From NCBI GenBank assembly GCA_037043455.1, contig JAWPHD010003272.1:1-64000 (forward strand): a stretch of 64,000 bases of DNA, in the 5' to 3' direction. How positions within the stretch are numbered: position 1 is the first letter of the stretch; each line of letters starts with the position of its first letter. The notes beneath the pieces are model-generated. The model searched no databases and was not told the DNA's origin. It saw only the letters and a list, made by a program, of their open reading frames with translations. Of the stretch, positions 35,601 through 45,645 are shown piece after piece. Position numbers and translations under genes: made by a program. Source of the stretch: Cyrtodaria siliqua. Taxonomy: Eukaryota > Mollusca > Bivalvia > Adapedonta > Hiatellidae.

Positions 35601-38140
35601 CAAAATAATAAAAGCCAATAATGACTGGTTTAATGAAAGTTGTGAGGACCTGAGAACTATTTTTCATTTTCATTTGAATTGTTACAAACAGACAATGTCA
35701 ATCAGACGAGAACATAGTTTTACTTGTAGATCACGCTCTGATTATAAACAATGCTAAAAAGATGTAAAAGAGATTATAACAATGAACAAACAAACAAAAT
35801 TGGAAACATACATGCATAATAATGAGAAACTATATTGGAAAATGTTAAGAGAGGCATCGTATGTAAAATGTCCAAATATATCATTGTCTGCTTTTGAACA
35901 ATATTTTAAATCTGTCAATAATCCTGATAATCATTTTTTCCAACCCAATGAAGATGTTTTGTATTTTAATAAACGTTTTGTCAATGGCGCGTTCCGAGTT
36001 ATGTTCAGTGAACTTCAATGTATTTATAAATAATGAAGAAATATTAAAAGCTATTAGACAGCTTAAAAATGATGAAAGTGCTGCTCCAGATTATCTTTTA
36101 AATGGATATTTTGTACATGATGCTCATCAATTATTACTGTATCTATACACATTATTTAACACTATATCGAACACAGGTATTTTTCCTGAGTAGTGGTTAG
36201 AAGGATATGTTATTCCACTACATAGGAATGGTTCGATCACTGATACAGATAATTATAGAGGAATTACATTGTTAAGTAGGTTGGGTAAACTATTTACGAG
36301 ACTATTAAATAATCGTTTAATTTATTGGGCTGGACATTACAATGTATATATTGAAGCACACGCAGGCTTTCGCAGTGGTGTATGTACAACTATGGTATGA
36401 GTACAACTGATACATATTTGTTCTTCATGGACTTATTACGCATATGATAAATAGTGGTAAGAGATGTATTGTAGTTTTATTGATTTTAGCAAAGCATTTG
36501 ATTATATTGATAGAAACAGTATATGGTACATATTAATACAATTGTGTGTAAGAAGTAAAAGTTTCAATGTAGTTAAAAGCATGTATAATAGTATTAAGTC
36601 ACGGGTCAAATACAATAATACGTTTAGCAACGAGTTTTCCTGTATGTTTGGAGTGCGTCAAGGAGAATGTTTATCCCCATTTCTTTTCTGAATGTTCTTA
36701 AATGATATTGAGGAATATTTCATTTTAAATACATTTGATGGTAGTGATGTATACATGACACAACTATTTCTCCTGCTTAAAGAAACTTACCCGCCAAATA
36801 ACGGCAAAACTATTCTACAAAACCGTAATTCAAATCTATCTATGTTTCAGGTCATATAATAATGCATATGAGCCGATTAAAAGAATATAATTTTTCACGG
36901 GTTCTCAAAAATACACTTTATCGTATATGCGTAAAATGAATTATGAATTAATTCGACCCTTCAGTTTTGAGGTTTGGCCTGGCTTGTTAAAGCCGTTTAT
37001 ATTGTGTCTATAGAGTTTGGATTCTCAAAATATGTAAGTTATATATAAAATTCGTCATCAGTAGATTTAGAAACGATGTACATATGATGTAAAATTTGGC
37101 TGTTGTTGACGAAAAAGACCTTGATATTCTGATTACTGCGAGAGATGGAAGTTAAAAATGAATGTTAAAAAACACGAAAATAATTGTTTTCAGAAAAACT
37201 GGATTGAAATTGTGCAGTCGCTTACTTAACTTGGAATTGTTTTTACACCAAGCAAGATTCAAACTAAATAAGTATCTTCTAAACTTTACAGATATTTCAA
37301 TAACTCATACACTGGAACTATTTGATAAGCTTATATTGCCCATTTTAAATTATTCTTGTGAAGTGTGGGATTTCCGCAGTGCAAACAATATTGAAAGAAT
37401 CCATACACTTCATTATTGAAAGTAAAACGTAAAACGCAAAATGATTTTGTGTATGGTATTCTGGGTAGGTTAAGCCTTATCAATAATAGATGTTATAGAA
37501 TTATTAAATATTGGTTAAAGATTTTAAACATTAGAGATAACAAGTATCGCAGACTTAATTATAATGTACTAAAAACAGGTGCTCATATGTATCCAAACAA
37601 AGTATCATGGGTAACCCTAGTTCGCAATTTATTAGCGTCAATGGGTTTTTACTACGTGTGGCTTAACCAGAGTGTCGGAGATGTGGATATAATTGTTTAG
37701 GTATAATTAAACAACGACTTCATGATAATAAAATACAGTCTTGGCCCGAATGTTTAGAAAGTTCATCGAGAGCTGTATTTTTTTTAAAAAAAAGTTAGCT
37801 TTGATTTTTAATTATTTCTTAACTGCATAAACACAACTACATTTAGAATATCGATGACCAGATTAATTGCCTCATCACAACCTTGCTATAGAGACTGGTA
37901 GGTGGCATAGACCTAGAAGAATACCATTAGAAGATAGAATATGTATAATTTGCAACAAACTTGAAGACGAGTTTCATTTCATTTTGGATTGTGATCTGTT
38001 TAAATACATCCGAAAAATATACTGCTGAACATATTCAAATTAAAAGAACGTTTATACAGCAATAATGAAAACGACATTAAAAACTTAAGTGTTTATGATT
38101 TTAAAGCATTAGAAATAAGGAAAACGCTAATGAATTGATC
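35588..38140 (+). pseudogene. non-LTR retrotransposon reverse transcriptase, decayed and interrupted
   Basis: Pieces of one ORF2-like protein are visible in order. The first is a pre-RT region (YWKMLREAS, about 35840). The RT core follows, with NYRGITLLSRLGK near 36255, FIDFSKAFD near 36475 (catalytic Asp region A), and GVRQGECLSPFLF near 36650. After an interruption come LKMNVKKTKIIVFRKTG near 37150, an LPILNYSCEVWDF region near 37335, VYGILGRLSLINNRC near 37450, and a tail with ICNKLEDEFHF near 37960. Stops and frameshifts occur throughout. The segment holding the YADD catalytic motif is missing, replaced by foreign sequence at 36777-37112. The family fits CR1/jockey-like elements of molluscs; the clade is not settled. 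It lies inside the flank of GPCR block A and is absent from block B. Confidence 0.85.
36777..37112 (+). other. chimeric insert in the reverse transcriptase
   Basis: The left part (36777-36915) matches 13616-13755, the intron end and first exon bases of the NTPase pseudogene. Both have ACCCGCCAAATAAC and GATTAAAAG(A/T)ATA. The right part (36916-37112) matches repeat B in the orientation opposite to 16880-17090. The junction falls about where the reverse transcriptase should read YADD, and roughly 20 residues are missing. Confidence 0.65.
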
Positions 38141-38179
38141 TGATGTAATTGTAATCCCATGTCTCATTTCCTCCTTCCC

Positions 38180-38240
38180 AAACAAAGTAAATGCATCTTC
38201 TGTGGATGCAGTCAAAGGGTTTGTTGATTGAAGGAAGCAG
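38180..38240. repeat. single unit of the sequence expanded in block B
   Basis: 'tctgtggatgcagtca' and 'gtttgttgatt' match the start of the 27-bp array at 51356-51400. Here about one unit is present. Confidence 0.6.
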
Positions 38241-38256
38241 CTGGTATCCTGTATGA

Positions 38257-38406
38257 TCCAGCACACAAGGGCAATGTTGGAATTACTTGCTTTAACTCAC
38301 ACGGAATCCAGTACACAAGCACAATGTTGGAATTACATGCTTTAACTCACACGGAATCCAGTACACGAGGGCAATGTTGGAAAGTACATGCTTTTACTCA
38401 CACGGT
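38257..38406. repeat. 50-bp tandem repeat, 3 copies
   Basis: Units start at 38257, 38307 and 38357 with TCCAG(C/T)ACAC(A/G)AG, and each contains GCTTTAACTCACACGG or a near variant. Confidence 0.9.
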
Positions 38407-38969
38407 TAACGACGTCGTCGGCATAATACATATAATGTTGTTGTTTTTGTTGTTGTTCTTATCCTTTTTCTTATAGGAAGTATTTTTCTGCCCTGGGATG
38501 AAAAGTACTTCCGGAAAAATAACGGATAGCCTGGACTTGAATTCACCAGCAATTCTTGAGAATATTCTTAGTCTTAAGCCCAAGTATGCAAATTTCAATC
38601 ACAAATAGTTTTATAAGTTTAAATGATAAACGTTCATTTCAAGCTGCTTTGTATAAGTATGATAAATACTAGTAAATAACAACTTCATACGATTGTTTAT
38701 CTTTCAAGGTCATGGAAATATTTGAGAACGAAATTTGAGAACTTGAGTTCAAGTCTAAGAATAGTTTGAAGAATTGTTACTGAATTCCAGGCCTGGACTA
38801 TCCATAAATTTGCGGTTTTTTTTTTTTTTTTTTTTAATATTGTACCGTTTTTATTTTGGTAGTTTTTTCTATAGCCACAACATGTGTGTAGATTTTGATA
38901 ATTTCGTATTGTTCTTTTTTGGGTGAAAAGCAACTCCACTGTGTTTGCGCAATTACAATTACATATGTT
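38407..38969. other. 3' flank of GPCR copy A
   Basis: A T run lies at 38817-38836. CTGGACTATCCATAAATTTG (38793-38812) matches CTGACTATCCGCAAATTTG near 52530 in block B. A candidate polyadenylation signal on the minus strand is not obvious. Confidence 0.45.
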
Positions 38970-39995
38970 TTATCGTCGAACAATATCATTTTGTGGTGCA
39001 TTTCGTTTCTTGCAAAATATCAGTAATACTTCTTTTCGAAACTTGGAACCACTTAAACAGTACAATACAAAGTTTAAGCAGTTATTTGTATACATTAATA
39101 TATTCACGACTGCCCACCACAGATCCAGCTCAGCGATTTGAAGCACGTTTGCACCCTTCAGCCAGTGGGAGTGACCAACGTTAAATATACTTACTGGCGA
39201 TGTACTGAACAAGAATACAATGTTAAGGGTAAACAATATGGCGGTCATGGAGGATTGTTTACCATGGCGAATGGATTGCACTTGTCTAAGTCCATTTCGT
39301 GTTATTTCGTAATGTACTATTCTGGAGTCCACTTTCTTTCGACTTTGTATGACTTTAAAAACAATCAGAACGTTTCCAGTAACAATGACCATAAATGGTA
39401 TAACACAAAAGACACATAAATCTATCCAGGACCAAGTATTGTTAATGAACACGGAGTAGTCTTCGTTTATCTCCACACACTTATTTACTGCTGCGACATT
39501 ACCGAAGTTGTCACGTGTCTCTTTAAATGTCATACCGTATATGAAGTGGGAATGTAGGCCTAATACAAATATTCCAATTGATGTCATCAAAGCTATTGCC
39601 GACTTCTTGGTACATGCAGTCTTGGCGCGGTGAGGAAACCACACGTAAATCACCCTTTCAATTGTAACTGCTATTAGGATCCATGCGGAAAAATCCAAGG
39701 AACTGTAAACCAGCCAAGTATTGATTTTGCAACCGGCAGGGCTGACATGACGGACATCTTCCTCAAATAAATAAAGTAACCATTGTCGAAGGAGACCGGA
39801 ATATAACACCACAAGATCGGAGAAAGCCAGAACCGTTAAATAAAGCGCAGTTGTTGAGGTGCGAATAGACTTTCGGGTTAGCACATATATTGACAAAATA
39901 TTTCCTACTGTTCCAATTAAGATCAAGATGGGTGGAATTATTTTCCAAATGTAAACTCCAGCTTTATGCTTATCGTGTAGTGTAGAGTCTCCCAT
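38970..39995 (-). CDS. rhodopsin-family (class A) G-protein-coupled receptor, copy A
   Basis: A complete single-exon frame of 341 residues with seven hydrophobic segments: about 16-40, 49-68, 89-115, 133-152, 189-214, 250-272 and 290-313. Class A marks are GTVGN (N32) in TM1, LAFSD (D60) in TM2, C89 and C173 as the likely extracellular disulfide, E113-R114-V115 in place of DRY, P267 in TM6 and NCLNFVLY in place of NPxxY in TM7. One N-glycosylation site (N185) lies in the second extracellular loop. The pattern fits molluscan peptide-type receptors usually named FMRFamide-, GPR139- or TRH-receptor-like; the ligand is unknown. It should act in the plasma membrane through G proteins. The N-terminus is only about 15 residues. 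Compared with copy B, the original start (40030-40028) is out of frame here and ATG 39995 takes its place. It looks functional otherwise. Confidence 0.85.
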   Translation of the reverse strand: MGDSTLHDKHKAGVYIWKIIPPILILIGTVGNILSIYVLTRKSIRTSTTALYLTVLAFSDLVVLYSGLLRQWLLYLFEEDVRHVSPAGCKINTWLVYSSLDFSAWILIAVTIERVIYVWFPHRAKTACTKKSAIALMTSIGIFVLGLHSHFIYGMTFKETRDNFGNVAAVNKCVEINEDYSVFINNTWSWIDLCVFCVIPFMVIVTGNVLIVFKVIQSRKKVDSRIVHYEITRNGLRQVQSIRHGKQSSMTAILFTLNIVFLFSTSPVSIFNVGHSHWLKGANVLQIAELDLWWAVVNILMYTNNCLNFVLYCLSGSKFRKEVLLIFCKKRNAPQNDIVRR

Positions 39996-40500
39996 TACGC
40001 AACAACGTTATTAATGGATATGTTACACATTATAACTGAAAGTAGACATCCAAATTCTTATATACATATTGTTCCAAAGCAAACGTGTGTTATTTCAATA
40101 TTTCCATTTCTTTTGAACTTTCGTAAAACGTTTCACTTGTACATCCTATATCTATTCTCTGTAGACAGTAATATGTTATCGTTTCACGAAATAAATGTCA
40201 TGGAGTGTTGTAGTTCATATGAATCATTTTAATTCAGTAGACTGTTTGCATTGCAATTATCAGTGCTTCAATCTAAACAATTGTTTTGATGTTAAGTAAC
40301 ATACCTGTTCATTTCGCAAGATAGAAGTTGTTTATTCTCCACAACCTCTGTATGCACACCTGAAAATAAATGCAAACGGGTGTAAACTAGTTAATCTAAA
40401 TTGCATATTACTATTCTAGTATTTGAGGCTCCAGTTGAATAAATGGGAGTGTTATAAATAATAATTGCAGTAGTACGTTTCGATCAACTTATCACGGCTT
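39996..40500 (-). other. 5' flank of GPCR copy A
   Basis: Similar in order to 53635-54270: CACGAAATAAAT, GAATCATTTTAAT, CTGAAAATAAATGCAAACG and TAGTTAATCT are shared. At 40118-40185 about one unit of the 52-bp sequence amplified in block B is present. Confidence 0.6.
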
Positions 40501-40564
40501 ATACGAACATGCGTATACACGTATTTATTTCCTACGCATTTACAAACTCCGTTTACTTTCAGTA

Positions 40565-40955
40565 TCAAAATATGAAAAATATTTATTTCTTGTGTTGGAT
40601 TTACAGTTTTTTTTTTTTTAAAGATCTGAACCGCAGTTTATAATGCAGATTTTATTGTTAAACAAATTCTAATTCTAATCGAATTTAGAGTGTGTTTACG
40701 TTGAACCACTCAGAAATTAAAACTATAACTTGTCTATAATTTAAAGGAAAATGCGCTTGAAAACTTTTATTTTGTTTGTATAATTGTCCGAAGGTTCACA
40801 AAAATGTCAAGCGATTACATTACTACAGTTAAAGAAACATGTTTCAGTCATTTGTTGTTCTTACACTTTTCTTTCTGTTTTGAAAAACAAAATATGTAAA
40901 AGTGACCCACAGTATACAAGAAAATGAATAATGAATTGATAAGTAAACGGAAGTG
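40565..40955 (+). repeat. R1 long form, 5' part
   Basis: Nearly matches 62715-63070. Marks are GAACCGCAGTTTAT, GCAGATTTTATTGTTAAA, TTTAGAGTGTGTTTACGTTG, CCGAAGGTTCACAAAAATGT and 'gtaaacggaagtgcatatg'. It continues at 41652 after two nested insertions. Confidence 0.8.
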
Positions 40956-40961
40956 CATATG

Positions 40962-41380
40962 AGCCGCAACACGCGAAAACGTCCCTTCGGACGTTTAGAC
41001 GACAACGTCATAAAGTAACAATTCATGACGTCGGCCGGTAATCAATTACTAATCAAATTTCTCGTCACTTCTGTGTCTTACCTAATTATATCATAGGGAA
41101 TATGTTTCTGAATATAAATAGTTAATGCTATAGAAAATGGTAATTTTTTATGTTTCTTGTTGTTATTTAATCAACGACGTCGTCCAAGACGCCGACGTCA
41201 ACATCAAAATTAATTAATGAGTACAATCTTTAATTTTTAAATAGAGATAAAATCATTTATATTCAAGATATCAACATAAAATAAAGAGATTTTTAATGAG
41301 AAAATCACCGTGTTTCATAATATCAAAATACATAATATGTGAAAATTTTGTCCGAAGGGCCGTTTTCGCGTGATTCGGCT
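40962..41380. mobile_element. M3 inverted-repeat element nested in R1
   Basis: A 419-bp element with ends AGCCGCAACACGCGAAAACG / CGTTTTCGCGTGATTCGGCT (inverted) continuing into CCCTTCGGAC. It is flanked by CATATG on both sides (40956-40961 and 41381-41386). The uninterrupted copy near 63070 has a single CATATG, which supports a 6-bp duplication. Inside are CGACGTC motifs; it is non-coding. Confidence 0.75.
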
Positions 41381-41397
41381 CATATGTATTCAATATA

Positions 41398-41649
41398 TGC
41401 TCAGTTGCAAAAGAAACAGGACATTTTGAACATTTTACTTTACACCCTATCCTCTTTATCAAGCGACAGTCCCTTAATGATTCGACCTATTGAAAACAAA
41501 TGACAACATGATATTGGCAATGGAATGATAAAATCGTTGATACCAAACATGGCATATTCATTTTGGAATTTGTCAATTTAATTCTAAAAAAACATTATAC
41601 AATTAAATCTAAACAAAACTCGGTGTCCACTTTCTTTTGCAACTGAGTA
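41398..41649 (-). mobile_element. M2 inverted-repeat element, copy 2, nested in R1
   Basis: Reverse orientation to 4533-4771 and flanked by TA (41396-41397 and 41650-41651). Removing the element and one TA gives 'caatatagatata', as in the empty copy at about 63080. Confidence 0.8.
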
Positions 41650-41651
41650 TA

Positions 41652-41910
41652 GATATAAAAAACGAACAGGAAAAGCAGCATTCAAGGACATTCAACCACA
41701 AACACACAAAGAACAGAACAGATTTAAAGATGAATAAAAGGCCAAATAAAGCATCACAAACACAAAAGGGTTGACAATAGGGCTACCGCCTTTGAACGGT
41801 CATTGGCAAAAAAGGCCGCTTGGGGTTTAAACCAGGTTCTAGGGTGCACCAACCAAACCTCACACTTACCCTACTGTCATCCCACTAAAACGGGACAGTG
41901 TGACTCTCCG
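41652..41910 (+). repeat. R1 long form, 3' part
   Basis: Continues from the insertion site with GAACAGGAAAAGCAGCATTC, then ACCGCCTTTGAACGGTCA and GGTTCTAGGGTGCACC. It stops after 'gggacagtgt'. Confidence 0.8.
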
Positions 41911-42319
41911 TAGCGGCTCGAAATACGAAATACAAAAATAGTACTAGTATCATGTATGTATTTTTGATCAACGTTAGTTAGACATTCGTTTTCGATGATA
42001 AGATTAATTGAAGTTTAGTTCATACGTATGTTTATTAAATTTTACATAATGGTTGATATTTATCTCTTTGATGAAAACGATATTTTCATAAACTGCAATT
42101 TATATGTTTAATATTGACGGTTTGTGAGGTAAACTATATTAATATATAATTATCTTTTTTGATATGTTTTATTCTCTGGGGTTCAAGTCAAATTGATAGA
42201 AACATACATAAAATAGTGCAAGTAACAATAATGAACATCACATTAAAATAAATCTATGGCTGTATGGAATACCATTTCCTCCCATCAAATGTTTTTATGC
42301 AATTTAGTTTAATATCCAC
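41911..42319. other. intergenic, nothing recognised
   Basis: AT-rich, without supported features. Confidence 0.4.
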
Positions 42320-42349
42320 ATGTATCTGATTGTTCATGTAATACACATT

Positions 42350-42432
42350 CTTTGTGGAGTGTGTGGTCCAGTGGTAGAAAATCAGATTCCAGATCGAGAG
42401 GTCGTGGGTTCGACCCTCGTCGTGGCCATGTC
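42350..42432 (+). repeat. tRNA-like SINE head (not a functional tRNA)
   Basis: TGGTCCAGTGGTAGAA is a good pol III A box, and GGGTTCGACCCT about 35 bases later is a good B box. The acceptor stem does not close and the T arm is mostly wobble pairs. It is therefore a SINE promoter or tRNA relic. An R1 fragment follows at 42535. Confidence 0.6.
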
Positions 42433-42534
42433 CTTTATCTTTGAACAATATAATTATCCACAATGCTTAGTACTGGTTCTACCCAGAAAGCCATCTAAAG
42501 TGATTGCTATAAAATGTAAAATCTTGTTCTCAAT

Positions 42535-42735
42535 CGATTTAAAGAAATATAAAAAGATCGGACAGGGAAAGTAGCATTCAAGGAGGACAGTCAACCACAA
42601 AACACAGAAACAAACACGCAAACAGACAAACAAGAAGGAAAAAGCAATAATAAATGCAAACGACATCACAAATACAAAAGGATTGACAATAGGGGTACCG
42701 CCTTGGAACGATCAGTGGCAAAGTAGGCCAAATTA
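42535..42735 (+). repeat. R1 dispersed repeat, truncated copy
   Basis: Carries 'ggacagggaaagtagcattcaagga' through ACCGCCTTGGAACGATCAGT, then ends. Confidence 0.75.
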
Positions 42736-44901
42736 ATACCCATTCTCTATATTTCAAAATGTCGTCACACTGTTTCTGTAGTTGTTGTTTTTTGCTTGTT
42801 TTATGACGTCAGGCAACGTTACGTGCATGACGTTAGATAACGTTACATACAATAACCGCCGATGGATTCCGCATTGATTTGCTCTATTGGTCTGTGCCCA
42901 ATAAAGCAAAATTGATTAGGTCACCCCTTTATTAGGCAGAAAAGTAAATATCTGCATGATAAACGTGTATATTGATTCTCTACGTTTCCATTTCGTGCAT
43001 AAAAGTCTAACATTAATGTTAATAGTGGTGTTTTGCAAGCTTATTGATCAAAATGCCAACTTTTGTTAAAAAAACACCACCCACCACAGATTTTAAATTT
43101 TAAAAATCCGCCAAATATGTCGACGTTTAGCGTTGACTTCATGTATTCAAACATACAGAGATGTCACGTCTTAGGACTAAAACAGGGCACGATAAGGGGA
43201 AATAAGCAGAATTGAAAAGGAAAAGTGGTTACTAGATGTTGTAGTTTGTTTAAAGGTAAAACACGTTGGCGTATGTCATTATTAATTACTTGAATTCTTG
43301 AAAGGGAACATGGGCTTACATTCCACATTCACTGCCTGGAAAGTATATTTACCCTCGCCTAACGGCTAGGGTGAAAATAAATTTCAGACAGGAAATATGA
43401 GCCCACGTCACTTGTGAAGAATCAAAAAAAACTTTGATTTTTCTTGAAAAATAACGAGTTCGAACATTTGAAGAAAATCGTTATTATTTTTTTAATATTC
43501 CTTTTGAAAGACTATACAGATATTTCTATGACATGACGTTATGACCATTTAGTGTGAAAGCCGTTTTGGCGCTAAAGTTTGTCAAATGTCGTTACGGTTT
43601 TATGTCCATGTTACTTTTTATAAATAAATAATTTGACTATAAAGAGAATCTAAAACTCGTCTCCATTCCACATACGATTTATGAAACTCGTTATGATTCC
43701 AACAAAGAAAGTAAACGGACAACTGACGATAGACGGACGATGGGCTGATCGCATCACATAAGCGTTTTAGTAGAGCAAAAACGAATCAAGAATGGCATCT
43801 AAACAGAAATCGTTATTTTTATAACGTACTAAGTCTAAAAATGATTATTAGTTATTGAAAATAAATGTTAAAAGCGTCAAAGCATACGCATTCAAACAAA
43901 TAAGGCGTAGTAGTAACGTGTTGCATAGTTTGTTTTAATTTGTAATTTTCATGCAAACGATATTCCTTTTAAAACTGATGCAAACGATATTCAAAACTTA
44001 ATTTTTTTGCAAAAGTTTCAGAATTTTCGTAAAACTACTAGTATATTAACATATATTTTAAATAAATGGTTGATAAAATATAGGTACCAATGGTTCCTGC
44101 AATGAGTAGATTTAAATCATGAAAAAGTGCAAACGTTATCCTTATTTGTTTTGACACAAGAAAAATGTTGTTCGAGTATCAGTAACAAACGGCTACAGAC
44201 AGCCGACAGACGCTTTGCACCGAGGGTTGGTACTAGTTTGGTGGATACTTTAGACTTTACCTTATCGCAATCGGTTAACTAATAAAAAAGTTATTCAAAC
44301 AAGACCACCTGATGTGGACGTTTCCGCCATGTTTTCTAATGCGAACGTTATTCAAAAGTCACGTGGGGTTCCCGCATTGATTCAACTAAAGCGCACATGC
44401 CCTCCAAAGTGAGCTCTTTCCCCGCATTGTGAATAACTAAGAAAATTATGAAGCGAACACTTGCCTGAATCGAGCGTTTTGTTTACACTTCTTTTGCCGT
44501 AAATCCGATCAAAAGGTCACGTGGTTCCACCACCCTGGATTATTAGAGAGAAGACTTTGTTTACTATTGTTTTACTGGATGGGGAACATTAACGAAATAA
44601 AATTGACATACTAAATTATATAAGAAATTGATAAAATAAAAAAATCAGGTTTTAAGTAATTAAATTGTAAAAACAACATTGTTAACAGTAGTTTGTGTTG
44701 GTAACGAAAACAGATCTTAAAAACATGATTAACGAAAAACGCAACTAATTAATTCATTGATAAAAGCAGGGTGTATAATACTTTATGTCCCTGATAAAAT
44801 AATGATACATACATTTCCGAAAATGATACACGCGTTTAGCACCTTAATTTGAGAGAACATTTGCCGAGTGGTCGATTCTGTATTATTTGATTAGGATATG
44901 C
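42736..44901. other. intergenic with one imperfect palindrome
   Basis: At 43311-43415 TTACCCTCGCCTAACG meets CGGCTAGGGTGAA, and the flanks pair loosely (GGGCTTACATTCC against AAATATGAGCCC). The remainder shows no gene or shared repeat. Confidence 0.4.
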
Positions 44902-44984
44902 CATCAAACATTATTAGTTATAAATGTATTAAACATTACCATTATGGTAATGTTTAATACATTTATAACTAATATTGTTTGATG
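44902..44984. repeat. long near-perfect hairpin, 41-bp arms
   Basis: CATCAAACATTATTAGTTAT... is followed directly by its inverse, ending AATATTGTTTGATG, with essentially no loop and one visible mismatch. Confidence 0.95.
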
Positions 44985-44998
44985 TACAATTGTTATGT

Positions 44999-45057
44999 AA
45001 AAAAAACATGATTTAGCATATATAAGCATTTATCCTATGCTAATTCATGTTTTTTAA
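44999..45057. repeat. second hairpin, 20-bp arms
   Basis: AAAAAACATGATTTAGCATA pairs with TATGCTAATTCATGTTTTTT with one mismatch and a loop of about 18 bases. It lies 15 bases beyond the larger hairpin. Confidence 0.85.
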
Positions 45058-45440
45058 GGTTTAATTTTTAAATAAATTAATGTACGTAGATTATGTTACT
45101 AACGCTAAATGTAATACGGTTTATGACTTATTACACATGAACGGCAATGTACAACTTCCACTTCAACCCTCTTGTCAAAACAGTTTTATATACATTAAGT
45201 AGATTGTGGAATCGTATGTGGATTAGTAAGTGAAACAAGCTACCCGCAGAAATGGCCCTTAAGCAAGATTTGAATACTTCACAGGAAACCTTAAAGGGGT
45301 TGATGCACTATTTCCAAACACAATTTATTTTTAAAGGCTCTGAAAAACTTGAAAAAAGCTGAAAGAATGATCAAAATGCCATGAAAAATAAAGGAGATAT
45401 GACCTATTGAAAATTTGCAAAGAATAAATGAACGATGACG
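45058..45440. other. intergenic, nothing recognised
   Basis: AT-rich. GATGACGTCATC at 45434-45445 is a perfect small palindrome at the edge of the next element. Confidence 0.4.
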
Positions 45441-45445
45441 TCATC

Positions 45446-45645
45446 GCGCCTTTTTACCATATATGGCATATTGACAAAATGTATTTTAAAGCAATGAAAA
45501 CCCCTGCAAATTGATTAAAAAGAAATATAAAGATGTAAAATGTATACATTTTAGTATTATTTTTCATTTGCAGTGAGTTTCTTTGCTTTAAAATACATTT
45601 TATCGATATGCCATATATGGTAAAATGGCGCGATTTTTTTTTTGC
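45446..45645. mobile_element. inverted-repeat element, about 200 bp
   Basis: The left arm (GCGCCTTTTTACCATATATG, then AAAATGTATTTTAAAGCAA and CCTGCAAAT) is mirrored on the right (ATTTGCAG, then CTTTAAAATACATTTTATCG and CATATATGGTAAAATGGCGC). The arms are about 70 bp. Confidence 0.8.

Noticed and set aside
42350..42432. Functional tRNA gene
   Set aside because: A and B boxes are present, but the acceptor stem does not pair and the T arm is mostly wobble. A SINE head explains it better.
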